A stretch of DNA of 64,000 bases from CAWACP01 sp963780655 (GCA_963780655.1 CAWACP010000004.1:1612001-1676000), one strand, 5' to 3'; shown: positions 28,065 to 37,280, numbered from the stretch's first letter. The notes: generated from the sequence alone by a model not told the origin. Program-made: numbers and translations.

Positions 28065-29189
28065 TTACGCCCCGGCTTCGGCGCTGGTCACCGCCGGAAG
28101 CGTGAACCGGAACGTGCTGCCCACCCCGACCTCCGATTCCACCCACAAGTGGCCGCCGTGCGCCTCCACGATTCGGCGGCACAGCGCCAGGCCGATCCCC
28201 GTGCCGGGATATTCGCGCCCGTGTAGCCGCTTGAACGGTTCGAAAATGCGCTGGAAGTACATCGGTTCGATACCCATGCCATTATCGGTGACGGCAAACT
28301 CCCAGCGGTCATCTTTCTGCGTCGCGCTGACATGCACCCGCGGGGGCGCATCCGTGCGCCGGTACTTCAGGGCGTTCCCCAGCAGATTCTGAAACACCTG
28401 CGCTACCTGCGAAGCATTTCCGCGCACCACCGGCAGCCGGTCGCTGGTGATCTCGCCCTGGCTCTCCTCGATAGCCGAAGCCAGCGCGGCCAGCGTAAAG
28501 CGCAGCACGCCGTTGGTGTCCACGCGCTCATCGTATTTCTGCTCGGACACCGTAAGCCGCGAGTAAGTCAGCAGATCCTCAATGAGGCTGTGCATGCGCC
28601 TCACGCCCTCGACGATGTGCGTGAAGCATTCGCCCGTTTCCGCGTCCACGCCGCCCGGCCATCTGCGCTGCAACAGTTGCGCATGCGACTGCACGGTGCG
28701 CAGCGGCTCCTGCAGGTCGTGGCTGGCCAGATAAGCGAACTGCTGCAGCTCGTCGTTGCGCGCCTGCAGGGCCGCGTTCGCCGCCGCCAGCCGTTCTTCC
28801 GCGCTGCGCAGCCGCAACAGCGCGCGTACGCTGGCCAGCAGGACGTCCGGATCCACCGGTTCCAGCAGATACGAATCCGCGCCGCTGTCGAGGCTCACCA
28901 CCATATCGCGCGGCTCGATGGCGCTGGCGGAAATCTGCAGGATGGCGATGGACGCTGTCCGCGGGTTTTGTCTGAGCAGCCGGCAGACCGAGCTGCCGTG
29001 ATAATCGGGAAGCCGGACGTCCAGCAGGATCAGGTCCGGCGACCGCTCGTCGGCAAGACGCAGCGCGATCTCGCCAGTGTCCGCTTCGATGACCTCATAC
29101 CCCGCGCGCGCCAGGGTTTTCGTGCGGACGTAGCGGTTGGTCTCGTTATCGTCAACGCTGAGGATCACCGGCATCGTGCGAGTCTTCAT
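28065..29189 (-). CDS. Response regulator-histidine kinase (REC-HisKA-HATPase)
   Basis: A 374-residue cytoplasmic protein. The receiver domain (about 8-122) has DDNETNRYV and phospho-Asp in LILLDVRLPDY; the usual Lys position reads LLEPVD, so the Lys is missing and receiver switching may be altered. A coiled linker (LAAANAALQARNDELQQ) leads to HisKA with phospho-His in YLASHDLQEPLRTV and a HATPase with LGNALKYR, VTDNGMGI and GTGIGLALCRRI. It is the last gene of the stressosome operon (9 bp after the hybrid kinase) and probably takes the output to a partner outside the window. Confidence 0.88.
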   Translation of the reverse strand: MKTRTMPVILSVDDNETNRYVRTKTLARAGYEVIEADTGEIALRLADERSPDLILLDVRLPDYHGSSVCRLLRQNPRTASIAILQISASAIEPRDMVVSLDSGADSYLLEPVDPDVLLASVRALLRLRSAEERLAAANAALQARNDELQQFAYLASHDLQEPLRTVQSHAQLLQRRWPGGVDAETGECFTHIVEGVRRMHSLIEDLLTYSRLTVSEQKYDERVDTNGVLRFTLAALASAIEESQGEITSDRLPVVRGNASQVAQVFQNLLGNALKYRRTDAPPRVHVSATQKDDRWEFAVTDNGMGIEPMYFQRIFEPFKRLHGREYPGTGIGLALCRRIVEAHGGHLWVESEVGVGSTFRFTLPAVTSAEAGA

Positions 29190-29198
29190 GGCTGGTGT

Positions 29199-30995
29199 TC
29201 AGCGATGCGCGTCCAGGGCAACTCGGACCGCTTCCTGCAGGTCTTCGGCCTGCAGCCCGATTTTAGGCAGGATGCCGTCGTGCCTGCCGGCGAGTCTGGC
29301 TAAATCGTGCGCGCCGAGACTTTTTGACGAGTGAATCAGGACCGGTATGTCCCGAGTAGCCGGATCGCCCCTCAGCATATCCAGCACCTCGAATCCGCTG
29401 ACGCCCGGCATGAGCAGGTCCAGAACGATCAGCGACGGCTGTTCGAAGCGGGCACGTTCGGCGCCCTCCGGGCCGTTGGCCGCCTCCAGCAAGGTCCACG
29501 GAGAGTCCACCAGCATGCGCCGAATAACATACCGCGAAACTTCATCGTCGTCAATGATCAGAATGGTTGCCGATTCCTCCCGCGCTTTCATCGGCGCTGC
29601 TGCGGCCGCTTCCTCTGTAACCGGCGCGGCAGGCGAACGGTCCGGCACCTCCAGCGTGAATACCGAACCCACGCCCGGCTGGCTCGACACCGCAAGCGTT
29701 CCCGCCAGCAGTTCCGCCAGCTTGCGCGACAGCGGCAAACCCAGCCCGGTTCCACGCACCCGCTTCTGGATCGGGTTCTCCACCTGTGCGAACTCCTGGA
29801 AGATGCGCTCCTGCTGGTCCGCGGCGATGCCGATGCCCGTGTCGCTCACCGTGAACACGGTGCGGCCCTCGAACAGCCGCGCGCTCACGCGGATCTCGCC
29901 GCGCTCGGTGAACTTCAGCGCGTTCGAGATCAGGTTGCGCAGAATCTGCGTGACCTTCCGCTCGTCGGTCCAGATGCTGAACTGCGCTTCCTCGAACACC
30001 AGAGCCACGGCATCGTTCACCAGCAGCGGACGCATCAGCGTTCGCAATGCGCTGAAAAGCTGGCCCGTGTCGCACGGCCCGATCTCCACGTCGGTCCTGC
30101 CTGCCTCCACGCGCGCCAGATCGAGAAGGTCGTTCACCATCTCGTACAATTCCCCGGCTGCCCGGCGGATCAGGCCGATCTGTTTATCCTGTTCGGCGGT
30201 GAGGTCCCCATCGGTGCGGCCGAGGAGCAACGCGGTAAGCGCCGTGATGGAATTCAGCGGCGTTCGAAACTCGTGGCTCATGTAAGAGAGGAAGCGCGAT
30301 TTCACCTCGTTGGCCCGGCGCAACTCGTCGGCCTTGGTATCGAGTTCGGCATACAGCGCCACGACTCCGCGATTGGTATCCTCCAGCTCCTGATTGATCC
30401 GGCTCAGCTCGAGCTCGCGCGTCTGCAAAGCTTCGTTGGCCGCGCCGACCTGCTCCATGGCCTCAATCAATTCGCGGTTCTGCTCCGTCAATTCGGCCAG
30501 AGCGTCTCGTCCCGGCTGCGCGTGCAGGCGCGCCGCGATTCCCGCCAGCGCCTGCGCATTTCGGGGCGCGCCCGCCGGCAGCCGCCGGCACAGTTGCACC
30601 GTCGTACCCTGCGTAGTGGAGCTGATCGCGAACTCGTGCATGAGCCGCCGCGCTCCGGTGATGCCGATGCCCATGCCGGTTGCCGATTCGTAGTCGCCGT
30701 CCAGAACCCTGTCCAGGTTGCGAATGCCCGGGCCGGCGTCGGAGATGACAAGGCGCAGCACATCCGCTGCCGGGTCGACCAGATATTCGGCCATCCCCCC
30801 GCCGCCATACTGCCACGCGTTTCTGGCGATTTCGGACACCGCCGTGGCGATGCCGATCTGATCCTGCCGCGGGAAGCCCAATGCTTCGGCAACCAGCCGC
30901 GCCCGCTGGCGCGCGGCCACCACCGCCTGCTCGCTGTCGATGCGCAGCGACAGCAGATGCACGCCGGCCATGCTCTTCTTCCGCTCTGCCATCAT
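29199..30995 (-). CDS. RsbT-like/hybrid histidine kinase with C-terminal receiver
   Basis: A 598-residue protein joining three modules. Residues 15-135 are an RsbT/RsbW-like ATPase (SEIARNAWQYGGGGMAEY, ISDAGPGIRNLD, GMGIGITGARRLM). A coiled coil (about 160-250) leads to a HisKA/HATPase kinase (phospho-His in YMSHEFRTPLNS; SNALKFTERG, SDTGIGIAAD, GTGLGLPLSRKL). The C-terminal receiver (about 475-595) has IIDDDEVSRYV and Asp in LIVLDLLMPG. Start ATG 30995 overlaps the upstream stop by 4 bp. It links a stressosome kinase domain directly to phosphorelay signalling. Confidence 0.9.
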   Translation of the reverse strand: MMAERKKSMAGVHLLSLRIDSEQAVVAARQRARLVAEALGFPRQDQIGIATAVSEIARNAWQYGGGGMAEYLVDPAADVLRLVISDAGPGIRNLDRVLDGDYESATGMGIGITGARRLMHEFAISSTTQGTTVQLCRRLPAGAPRNAQALAGIAARLHAQPGRDALAELTEQNRELIEAMEQVGAANEALQTRELELSRINQELEDTNRGVVALYAELDTKADELRRANEVKSRFLSYMSHEFRTPLNSITALTALLLGRTDGDLTAEQDKQIGLIRRAAGELYEMVNDLLDLARVEAGRTDVEIGPCDTGQLFSALRTLMRPLLVNDAVALVFEEAQFSIWTDERKVTQILRNLISNALKFTERGEIRVSARLFEGRTVFTVSDTGIGIAADQQERIFQEFAQVENPIQKRVRGTGLGLPLSRKLAELLAGTLAVSSQPGVGSVFTLEVPDRSPAAPVTEEAAAAAPMKAREESATILIIDDDEVSRYVIRRMLVDSPWTLLEAANGPEGAERARFEQPSLIVLDLLMPGVSGFEVLDMLRGDPATRDIPVLIHSSKSLGAHDLARLAGRHDGILPKIGLQAEDLQEAVRVALDAHR

Positions 30996-32005
30996 GCGGC
31001 GTGTTTCTCCCGCACCACGATGGCGCTCATATCGTCGCGCCCGCGGCTCTCGTCGCGACACAACAAGGCCGCGAGGATGGCCGGATGATGCCGCGGGGCG
31101 CCGGGCCAGCGGTCGAGTTTCCAGTGAGTGTTCAGCCCGTCAGAGTGCAGGATGAGCACGTCGCCGACGCCCCATTCATACGTGAACTCCTGAATGTGGC
31201 GCGCATGATGGCCGGCCGTGCCGTTGTGCGACACGAGCAGACGCGTTCCCACTGCGGATGCGATCCGCGCGGAAATGTTTCCGATGCCCGCGAACGCCAC
31301 CTGGCGCAGCGCCGGCCGTACCGCCGCCACAGCCACCGCGGCGCCGCGCGTCGGCCGCAATGCCCGGTGGATGCGATCGACATGTTCGGCCGGCGGCAGG
31401 CCCGGACCCTGCAGGAAGGTCCGCACCGCCATGCCGGCTGCATGCGCGGCATCCGGTCCGTGACCCAGTCCGTCGGCCGCCAGCACCGAGATTGCGCCGT
31501 CTGTCTCCACCACCGCCGTCGCGTCGCCGCAGACAGTCTCGCCGGCGATGGGAGCAGCGAACTCCCCGGTCTCGAAGCGCGATGCCATGCGACCGGCGCC
31601 ATACAAGCGCGCAACCACAACGGTGCCGGTTGGCTGCGCCGACCACACGTCGAACTCATCGGCCAGCCGCGCCATCGCGCCCATACCGTTTCCGCTGGTA
31701 CCGGCGCCGGAATAGCCGTCGCGAATGCAGTGTTCCACGTCCGCCATGCCCGGGCCGCGATCGATGGAAACCAGTTCGATGCCGGCCTGCGCGCCTTCGC
31801 CGAGAAGGCGCAGGTGAATCTCGCCGCCGCGCGCGTGTTTCACCAGATTCGTGGCTGCTTCGGTGGCCAGAAGGCCCGCCTGCGCCGCGCGCTCTTCCGT
31901 TAGACCGCAGTCCCGTGCCATGGCCGCGGCCAGCCGGCGTACCTCGGCAACGCGGCTGGTTTCGGAAACGGGAATGCGCACGGCCCACACGTTCAGTTCT
32001 TCCAT
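30992..32005 (-). CDS. Fused RsbW-like ATPase and RsbX/SpoIIE-type phosphatase
   Basis: A 337-residue protein. The N-terminal HATPase (about 1-140) shows LATEAATNLVKHARGG, SIDRGPGMADVE and GMGAMARLADEF. The C-terminal PP2C/SpoIIE-type phosphatase (about 145-335) shows VVETDGAISVLAADGLGHG and the ending SRGRDDMSAIVV with the metal-binding aspartates. In stressosome operons RsbX dephosphorylates RsbR/RsbS to reset the system; here it carries an anti-sigma-like ATPase in cis. Overlaps rsbT by 13 bp and the hybrid kinase by 4 bp. Starts at ATG 32005. Confidence 0.88.
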   Translation of the reverse strand: MEELNVWAVRIPVSETSRVAEVRRLAAAMARDCGLTEERAAQAGLLATEAATNLVKHARGGEIHLRLLGEGAQAGIELVSIDRGPGMADVEHCIRDGYSGAGTSGNGMGAMARLADEFDVWSAQPTGTVVVARLYGAGRMASRFETGEFAAPIAGETVCGDATAVVETDGAISVLAADGLGHGPDAAHAAGMAVRTFLQGPGLPPAEHVDRIHRALRPTRGAAVAVAAVRPALRQVAFAGIGNISARIASAVGTRLLVSHNGTAGHHARHIQEFTYEWGVGDVLILHSDGLNTHWKLDRWPGAPRHHPAILAALLCRDESRGRDDMSAIVVREKHAA

Positions 32006-32400
32006 CGGACAATGCTCACCTCGGTGCCCTTCCCGGGCTCCGATTGAATGGCGAACTCATTCACCAGCCGTTTGGCGCCTCCCAGTCCGAGACCGAGCCC
32101 CGAGCTCGTCGTGTACCCGTCCTGCATGGCGCGTTCGATGTCCCGGATGCCTGAACCCCGATCACTGAACGTGAGACGCAAACCGTGCCGAACGCCTTCC
32201 TGAATTCTTTCCAGCAGAACAGCCCCGCCGCCGCCGTGAATCAGGGTGTTGCGGGCCAGCTCACTTGCCGCCGTGACCAGCTTGGTCTGGTCTACCAGGT
32301 TCAGGCCCAGCTCCACTGCCCATGCACGGCACTTCTGCCGCACCCTGACTATGTCCTCCTGCGAGCGAATCGACGCGGTTTCACTCTTCAGAACCGGCAA
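31993..32400 (-). CDS. rsbT: Stressosome switch kinase RsbT
   Basis: A 135-residue GHKL kinase with AASELARNTLIHGGGGAV (N box), TFSDRGSGIRDIERAM (G1) and GLGLGLGGAKRLVNEF (G2). Length and motifs match RsbT, which phosphorylates RsbS and RsbR and is released from the stressosome on stress. The start is a TTG at 32400 with GAGGTGG about 8 bases upstream. It overlaps rsbS by 20 bp, giving tight coupling that should fix the protein ratio. Confidence 0.92.
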   Translation of the reverse strand: MPVLKSETASIRSQEDIVRVRQKCRAWAVELGLNLVDQTKLVTAASELARNTLIHGGGGAVLLERIQEGVRHGLRLTFSDRGSGIRDIERAMQDGYTTSSGLGLGLGGAKRLVNEFAIQSEPGKGTEVSIVRWKN

Positions 32401-32770
32401 AGGCCCCCACCTCGCCTTCCAGAGTGGCCCGCAGAAGCTCCATTCCTTTTTCCACGTTGAGGGCGGTGCGCACCCCCGTGAGCTTCATTCCCAGCTCCAC
32501 CAGCGTGATGGCCACCGCGGGCTGCATTCCGACCACCACCGTGCGGGCATCCAGAATGCGCGCCATCCCCGCGATATTCGCCAGCATGCGGCCGATGAAC
32601 GAATCGACAATCTCCAGCGCCGAAATGTCGATGAGCACGCCTCGCGCGCGCGTTTTCACGATGCGATCCGTCAGATCGTCCTGCAGGGTGAGGGCGAGTT
32701 GGTCGTGCATGTCCACCTGAATGGTGACGAGCAGGAACTCGCCCATGCGCAGAATGGGGATGCGATCCAT
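32381..32770 (-). CDS. rsbS: Stressosome scaffold RsbS (STAS domain)
   Basis: A 129-residue single STAS-domain protein from ATG 32770. GVLIDISALEIVDSFIGRML carries the Ser that RsbT phosphorylates in Bacillus (DISALEIVDSF). It forms the core of the 1.8 MDa complex together with RsbR. It lies 4 bp after rsbR and overlaps rsbT by 20 bp. The frame continues upstream of 32770, but that part is a shadow of rsbR. Confidence 0.94.
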   Translation of the reverse strand: MDRIPILRMGEFLLVTIQVDMHDQLALTLQDDLTDRIVKTRARGVLIDISALEIVDSFIGRMLANIAGMARILDARTVVVGMQPAVAITLVELGMKLTGVRTALNVEKGMELLRATLEGEVGAFAGSEE

Positions 32771-32774
32771 CGCG

Positions 32775-33644
32775 CTACTCCTGGCCCGGCGCCCGGAGCG
32801 CTTTGGTAACAGCCATTCCGGTTCGTTGCAGGGCAACCCGGAACGCGTCGGCAAGGGTCGCCTTGGTGAGTACATCGGCGAGGTCGACGCCAAGATGGAT
32901 GATGGTCTGCGCGATTTGCGGCCGGATACCGCTGATGATGCAGTCGGCGCCCATGAGCCTGGCCGCCGCCACGGTTTTGAGCAGATGCTGCGCCACCAGC
33001 GTGTCCACCGTGGGGACGCCGGTGATATCGATGATGGCGATGGCCGCGCTGTTTGCCACGATCGATTCGAGCAGGTTCTGCATCACCACCTGCGTGCGCG
33101 CGCTGTCGAGGGTTCCGATCAGCGGCAGCGCGAGAATGCCGTGCCAGAGGCTGACCACCGGCGTCGAAAGCTCGAGCATTTCTTCCTGCTGGCGGCGAAT
33201 CATCTCTTCCCGCGAGCGGATGAACGCTTCGGTGGTGTGGAGGCCCAGCCGGTCGAGGAGAACGGACACGTTCCATATCTCGCGGGTGAGGCCGGCCGGA
33301 TCGGCGGCGTAAACTTCCTGCAGCTTGCGAAAGAGCGGCTGCTTGAACGAGAACACGAATGTGGCGGTCTCCGACGGACTGAATCCCAGCGTCGCGCGCT
33401 CGGCCGAAAGACGCTCGAGCATTTCGCGGGTTGCCGCCCATTCCGGGCGCGATATGTCCATCTGACCGCTTTGGGTCGCGTTTCGCACGAGTTGCAGAAA
33501 CTCGCGCGATGTCTCCCTCAGCTGACTCTCGCTCACCAGGCGGCGTCCGCTCAGGGTCGCCGTTTGCAGCTCCATCCATTCGGAAAGGAGCTCGCTCTCG
33601 AACTGGTCCAGCACTTCAGGAATGCGTGTAGCCGTTGGCGTCAA
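32775..33644 (-). CDS. rsbR: Stressosome sensor RsbR
   Basis: About 289 residues. The N-terminal sensory domain (about 1-140) is all-helical (EVLDQFESELLSEWMELQT, EFLQLVRNATQSGQ) in the style of the RsbR N-terminal globin-like domain, without an obvious haem His. The C-terminal STAS domain has LALPLIGTLDSART and DITGVPTVDTLVAQHLL, with the two Thr positions phosphorylated by RsbT in Bacillus. The start is uncertain: TTG 33644 follows AGG and keeps the whole helical domain, while another TTG at 33704 would add 20 residues. First gene of the operon; the promoter should lie in the repeat-bearing gap to its right. Confidence 0.88.
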   Translation of the reverse strand: MTPTATRIPEVLDQFESELLSEWMELQTATLSGRRLVSESQLRETSREFLQLVRNATQSGQMDISRPEWAATREMLERLSAERATLGFSPSETATFVFSFKQPLFRKLQEVYAADPAGLTREIWNVSVLLDRLGLHTTEAFIRSREEMIRRQQEEMLELSTPVVSLWHGILALPLIGTLDSARTQVVMQNLLESIVANSAAIAIIDITGVPTVDTLVAQHLLKTVAAARLMGADCIISGIRPQIAQTIIHLGVDLADVLTKATLADAFRVALQRTGMAVTKALRAPGQE

Positions 33645-33722
33645 AGTTGGCCTCGTTTCGTAGGATAACGTACACCTGCCGGTGAAGGTAGCGTGACACG
33701 CCAAAGCATTCCCAGCAGCAGA

Positions 33723-33942
33723 GCCGCAACCAAACCGCTCCCTTTGGTCGCGGCTCAGCCGACGCTTCGAACCGCGACCGCGAGGAGTTGCACGGCTCTT
33801 TCAGGGCCGCAATCAGGAAATGAAAACACCGTTCAGGGCAGCCCGCGAAGCTTCGGCTCCGTGGGGCAGACGATCGGTTTATGTCGTCTGCCTGTTCGAG
33901 TGCCCGGGCAATGGCAGACGACAAACCCCGATCGTCTGCCCC
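33723..33942. repeat. Cluster of dispersed repeats; no gene in 33645-34032
   Basis: 33723-33756 is a copy of the GCCGCAACCAAACCGCTCCC repeat, with a partial inverse copy just after (ACCGCGACCGCGAGG near 33771). 33861-33942 is an 82 bp element with about 17 bp terminal inverted repeats (GTGGGGCAGACGATCGG at left, CGATCGTCTGCCCC at right). The rest of this gap of nearly 390 bp shows no coding pattern; it should contain the promoter of the stressosome operon. Confidence 0.65.
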
Positions 33943-34032
33943 AATCGGGCTGCGACGATTCTGCGATCTTGTAGTACAGAGAACCGCCGGGATGAGCGCT
34001 GGCGCGGCAGACACGAGTTTCCGCGCCGGAAC

Positions 34033-36681
34033 CTATTCGCAGCGCAGTGAGCGCATCGGATCGGCGCGGAGCACCCGCCACGCCGGGGCGAGCGAAGCAA
34101 CCATGGCTATACACGCCAGGGTGGCTGTAACTTCCGCGAAGGTGAGGGGGTCGGTGGGGCTGACGGAAAAGAGAAGCGCCGTCATCATTCGCGTAAGCCC
34201 GCAGGACGCCGCCACGCCGATGAGGACCCCGGCAGCGGCGAGCTTCGCGCCCTGCCCAACAACCATCCCGAGTACATTTCCAGCCGTTGCGCCAAGGGCC
34301 ATGCGAATTCCGATTTCATGCGCGCGCTGCGCGACCGTCCAGGACATAACGCCATAGATTCCAATGGCGGCCAACAGAAGCGCGATCGCGCTGAAGAAGC
34401 CGAGGACGACAAAAGTGATGCGGCGCGTGGACACCGAATCGCGGACAAGCTGCTGCATCGTGACCACCGCGGATACGGGCTGGTCTTTATCGATGGAGGC
34501 GACAACGCGGCGAATCTCGGACGTCAGCGCCGCGGGATCGGTGGCCGATTTAACGATCAGGGTCATGGACCCGGAGACGCTCTGGTGGAAGGGCATATAT
34601 ACTTCCAGGCGCGAGGGATTCCCGAGGCCATACATCCGTGTATCGGCAACCACGCCTGTGATGGTGAGCCATTTCGGCGGCCGATCCGGCTTTGGACGCC
34701 CAAACATGAGGCGCTGACCAACAGGATCGCGCGAGCCAAAATACTGCTTTGCCAGGCGAGCATTGATCATGGCCACCAGCGGCGCCTTCTCGTTGTCCTG
34801 GCCGGTGAAGGCCCGGCCGCGCAGGAGCTGAACCCCGAGAGCGGTGAGATACGCGGGGCTGACAATGTGCCTGTCCGGGTGCGGAAAACTTCCGGGCTTC
34901 GGGAGCGCCATCCCCTCAATGGTGATGTCTGAGCGCGAATGATCGTCGGTGAGGGGAACCCCGGTGCCCAGCGCTGCCGCCTCCACGACGGGTAGCTCCT
35001 CGGTGCGCTGAAGCACCTGGTCCCAGAAGTTCAGGATCGCGGGGTCGGTGGCATATTGCGCCGTCTGCAAACTCAAGCCCATCGTGAGCACGCGTTCGGG
35101 CCGGACTCCCGGGTCCACCGAGAGCAGGCGAGAGAGGCTCTTCATCATCAGGGCGGCCCCAACCAAAAGAATCAGCGAAAGGGAAACTTCCGTCACCACC
35201 AGCGCGCCGCGCCACTTTCTCTGGCTCGAACCCGCGCTGGCGTTTCGGCCGCCCTCCTTAAGCTCCATCTGCACGTCGGCTCTGGTGGAGTGCAGGGCCG
35301 GCGCGAGTCCGAAGGCCAAAGCGGAGAGGAGCACGACAGCGCCTGTGAGCAGAAGGGCCGGACCGTTCAGGCCTATGCTCGCGCCCGCCAGCATGCCTTC
35401 GGGAATCAGCCCCGCGACGCCGCGAATCATCGTGGCCGCGAGGAGCACTCCTGCCAGGCCGCCAAACGAGGTGAGGAGCAGACTCTCCGTCAGCAGCTGT
35501 CCGATAACGCGATTACGGGAGGCGCCAATGGCAATGCGCAGCGCCATCTCGCGGCTTCGTCCCGCGGCGCGTATAAGAAACAGGTTTGCCACGTTGGCGC
35601 AGGCGATCAGCAGGACAAACATAACCGCGGCGAACAGGACCACAATTGCTGAACGGATTTCGCTGACGAACACGTCGCGGATGGGCTGCAGCGCTACGCC
35701 GAACTGGTCGTTTGTGCCCGGCCAGGCGCTGGCGAGTCGGGAGGCGATGGCGTTCATTTGTGCCTGGGCCTGCGGCAAGCCGGCGTGCGGCAGCAGACGC
35801 GCGACCGCGACTGTATCGCCGCGGTCGCCTCGATCAACTGAGGTCGAATTATCGGCGAGCCAGACCCCCAGCGGTTCCAGCACGTCCGTTTTCTCGATCC
35901 AGCGAAACTCGGGCGGCAGCACGCCAATGATCGTGAAACCGCGTCCATCCAGGGCAATGGAGCGTCCCACCGCAGCGGGATTGGCCCCGAAGTGCGATTG
36001 CCATAGCGCATAACTCAGGAGCACAACCGGCGCTGCACCGGCCTTTTCTTCGGAACCAGCGAAGTCGCGTCCCAGCAGTGGATGCATTCCCAGCAGCGAA
36101 AGGAAGCTGGGCGAGACTGCCTGGCCCATGATGCTTTCCGGACGGTCGATACCGGAGAGATTGAAACTGACGCTGCTTACCGCCGCCATCCCCGAGAATG
36201 CGCGACCCTGCGCCCGCCAATCCTGAAAATCCGGATAAGAGACGCCGACCAGGCCCACCTTAGGCGTCGTTTCATTGATAACGATCACGCGCGCGGCGTC
36301 CCGGTAGGGGAGGGGACGAAGAAGAACCCCGTACAGAACGGAGAATATCGCAGTGTTTGCGCCGATGCCGAGGGCCAGCGTGAGGACCACGGCCGCGGTG
36401 AAGCCTGGAGACTTGCGCATGCCTCGCAGTCCGTAGCGAATATTCTGAAAGGCTGTTTCCATGACCTGCACTCCGCGTGCGTCGCGGCATTCTTCCTTCA
36501 CCTGATCGAGGCCGCCGAAATCGATGCGGATCCGCCGCAGCGCCTCGGACTCCGATAAGCCTGACTTCACGTATTTTTCGAACTGGTGTTCGCGATGAAA
36601 ACGCAGCTCCGCTTCGAGGTCTGCCTCGACCGCTTTACCGCGGATGAGCGAGCGGACGCGATGAAAAAGATCGTTGAGCAT
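34033..36681 (-). CDS. ADOP-family ABC transporter permease with N-terminal domain
   Basis: An 882-residue permease from ATG 36681. It has the extra N-terminal helical cytoplasmic segment of full-length ADOPs (DLEAELRFHREHQFEKYV, ESEALRRIRIDFGGLDQV), then MRKSPGFTAAVVLTLALGIG and the twice-repeated MacB_PCD/FtsX layout; the first FtsX helices lie near 335-450 and the last near 770-870. The ending APAWRVLRADPMRSLRCE is typical. It lies 10 bp after a PadR gene, a standard ADOP/PadR pair, and is probably repressed by it. Substrate unknown. Confidence 0.92.
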   Translation of the reverse strand: MLNDLFHRVRSLIRGKAVEADLEAELRFHREHQFEKYVKSGLSESEALRRIRIDFGGLDQVKEECRDARGVQVMETAFQNIRYGLRGMRKSPGFTAAVVLTLALGIGANTAIFSVLYGVLLRPLPYRDAARVIVINETTPKVGLVGVSYPDFQDWRAQGRAFSGMAAVSSVSFNLSGIDRPESIMGQAVSPSFLSLLGMHPLLGRDFAGSEEKAGAAPVVLLSYALWQSHFGANPAAVGRSIALDGRGFTIIGVLPPEFRWIEKTDVLEPLGVWLADNSTSVDRGDRGDTVAVARLLPHAGLPQAQAQMNAIASRLASAWPGTNDQFGVALQPIRDVFVSEIRSAIVVLFAAVMFVLLIACANVANLFLIRAAGRSREMALRIAIGASRNRVIGQLLTESLLLTSFGGLAGVLLAATMIRGVAGLIPEGMLAGASIGLNGPALLLTGAVVLLSALAFGLAPALHSTRADVQMELKEGGRNASAGSSQRKWRGALVVTEVSLSLILLVGAALMMKSLSRLLSVDPGVRPERVLTMGLSLQTAQYATDPAILNFWDQVLQRTEELPVVEAAALGTGVPLTDDHSRSDITIEGMALPKPGSFPHPDRHIVSPAYLTALGVQLLRGRAFTGQDNEKAPLVAMINARLAKQYFGSRDPVGQRLMFGRPKPDRPPKWLTITGVVADTRMYGLGNPSRLEVYMPFHQSVSGSMTLIVKSATDPAALTSEIRRVVASIDKDQPVSAVVTMQQLVRDSVSTRRITFVVLGFFSAIALLLAAIGIYGVMSWTVAQRAHEIGIRMALGATAGNVLGMVVGQGAKLAAAGVLIGVAASCGLTRMMTALLFSVSPTDPLTFAEVTATLACIAMVASLAPAWRVLRADPMRSLRCE

Positions 36682-36691
36682 CGCCAGGTCC

Positions 36692-37024
36692 TCAAGCCGT
36701 CCCCAGTACCTGCGCGACGGCGGCGGTCAGCTTCACCCAGGTCTCCGTTTCGAGCTCGAGCTGACGCTTGCCGGTTGTCGTGAGCTCGTAGAATTTCGCG
36801 CGGCGGTTGTTTTCGGAGGTCCCCCAACGAGACTTGATCCATCTGCGCCGTTCCAACCGGTGCAGAGCCGGATACAACGAACCCTGCTGAATGCGCAGCA
36901 GCTCGCTGGAAGTCTGTTGCACTCGCTCGGAGATGCCCCAGCCGTGCTGAGGTCCCAGGGCGAGGGTGCGCAGGATGAGAAGGTCCAGAGTGCCCTGCGG
37001 CAGATCGATGCGTTGATCAGTCAT
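36692..37024 (-). CDS. PadR-family transcriptional repressor
   Basis: A 110-residue winged-helix protein from ATG 37024 (MTDQRIDLPQGTLDLLILRT). PadR signature: LALGPQHGWGISERVQQ, then IQQGSLYPALHRLERRRWIKS and FYELTTTGKRQLE. The C-terminal dimerisation helix is short, as in other ADOP-linked PadRs. It is followed 10 bp later by its ADOP permease and preceded by a perfect-looking operator at 37043-37083, so autoregulation of the pair is likely. Confidence 0.92.
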   Translation of the reverse strand: MTDQRIDLPQGTLDLLILRTLALGPQHGWGISERVQQTSSELLRIQQGSLYPALHRLERRRWIKSRWGTSENNRRAKFYELTTTGKRQLELETETWVKLTAAVAQVLGTA

Positions 37025-37042
37025 GGATGTAGGTTCCACTTT

Positions 37043-37083
37043 CGCTTCTACAGGAGAAGGATACGCCAACTCCTGTCGAAGCG
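37043..37083. promoter_or_regulatory. Candidate PadR operator (14 bp inverted repeat)
   Basis: CGCTTCTACAGGAG (37043-37056) and CTCCTGTCGAAGCG (37070-37083) are inverted with one mismatch and a 13 bp spacer. The left arm begins 18 bp upstream of the padR ATG. Position and symmetry fit an autoregulatory PadR site; binding is inferred. Confidence 0.6.
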
Positions 37084-37280
37084 CAAGGGGGGAACGCGGC
37101 GACCTGCGCCTGCGGCAGCGGGACGGGGGCGTCCCGCGCGGTCCGGGGACCGCCCCACCAAGGCCCTGTCAGCACTTTCCCCTCAGAACTGCCTTAGTAC
37201 CTCGTACCAGCCCTAAGGTCTTAGCTCGATCCCGCCGATAGAAAGGCGGAGAGCAACCGAGCACCGCCGGAACCTCAACT

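Noticed and set aside
28065..33704. Stressosome cluster as a defence system
   Set aside because: All members belong to known stress-signalling families; no nuclease, toxin or nucleic-acid-binding effector is present.
37215..37265. CCGCC-loop-GGCGG hairpin with GAGAGCAACCGAG in the amidase leader, faintly like a riboswitch
   Set aside because: Only one short stem; none of the conserved core bases of c-di-GMP, glycine or other known classes could be placed.
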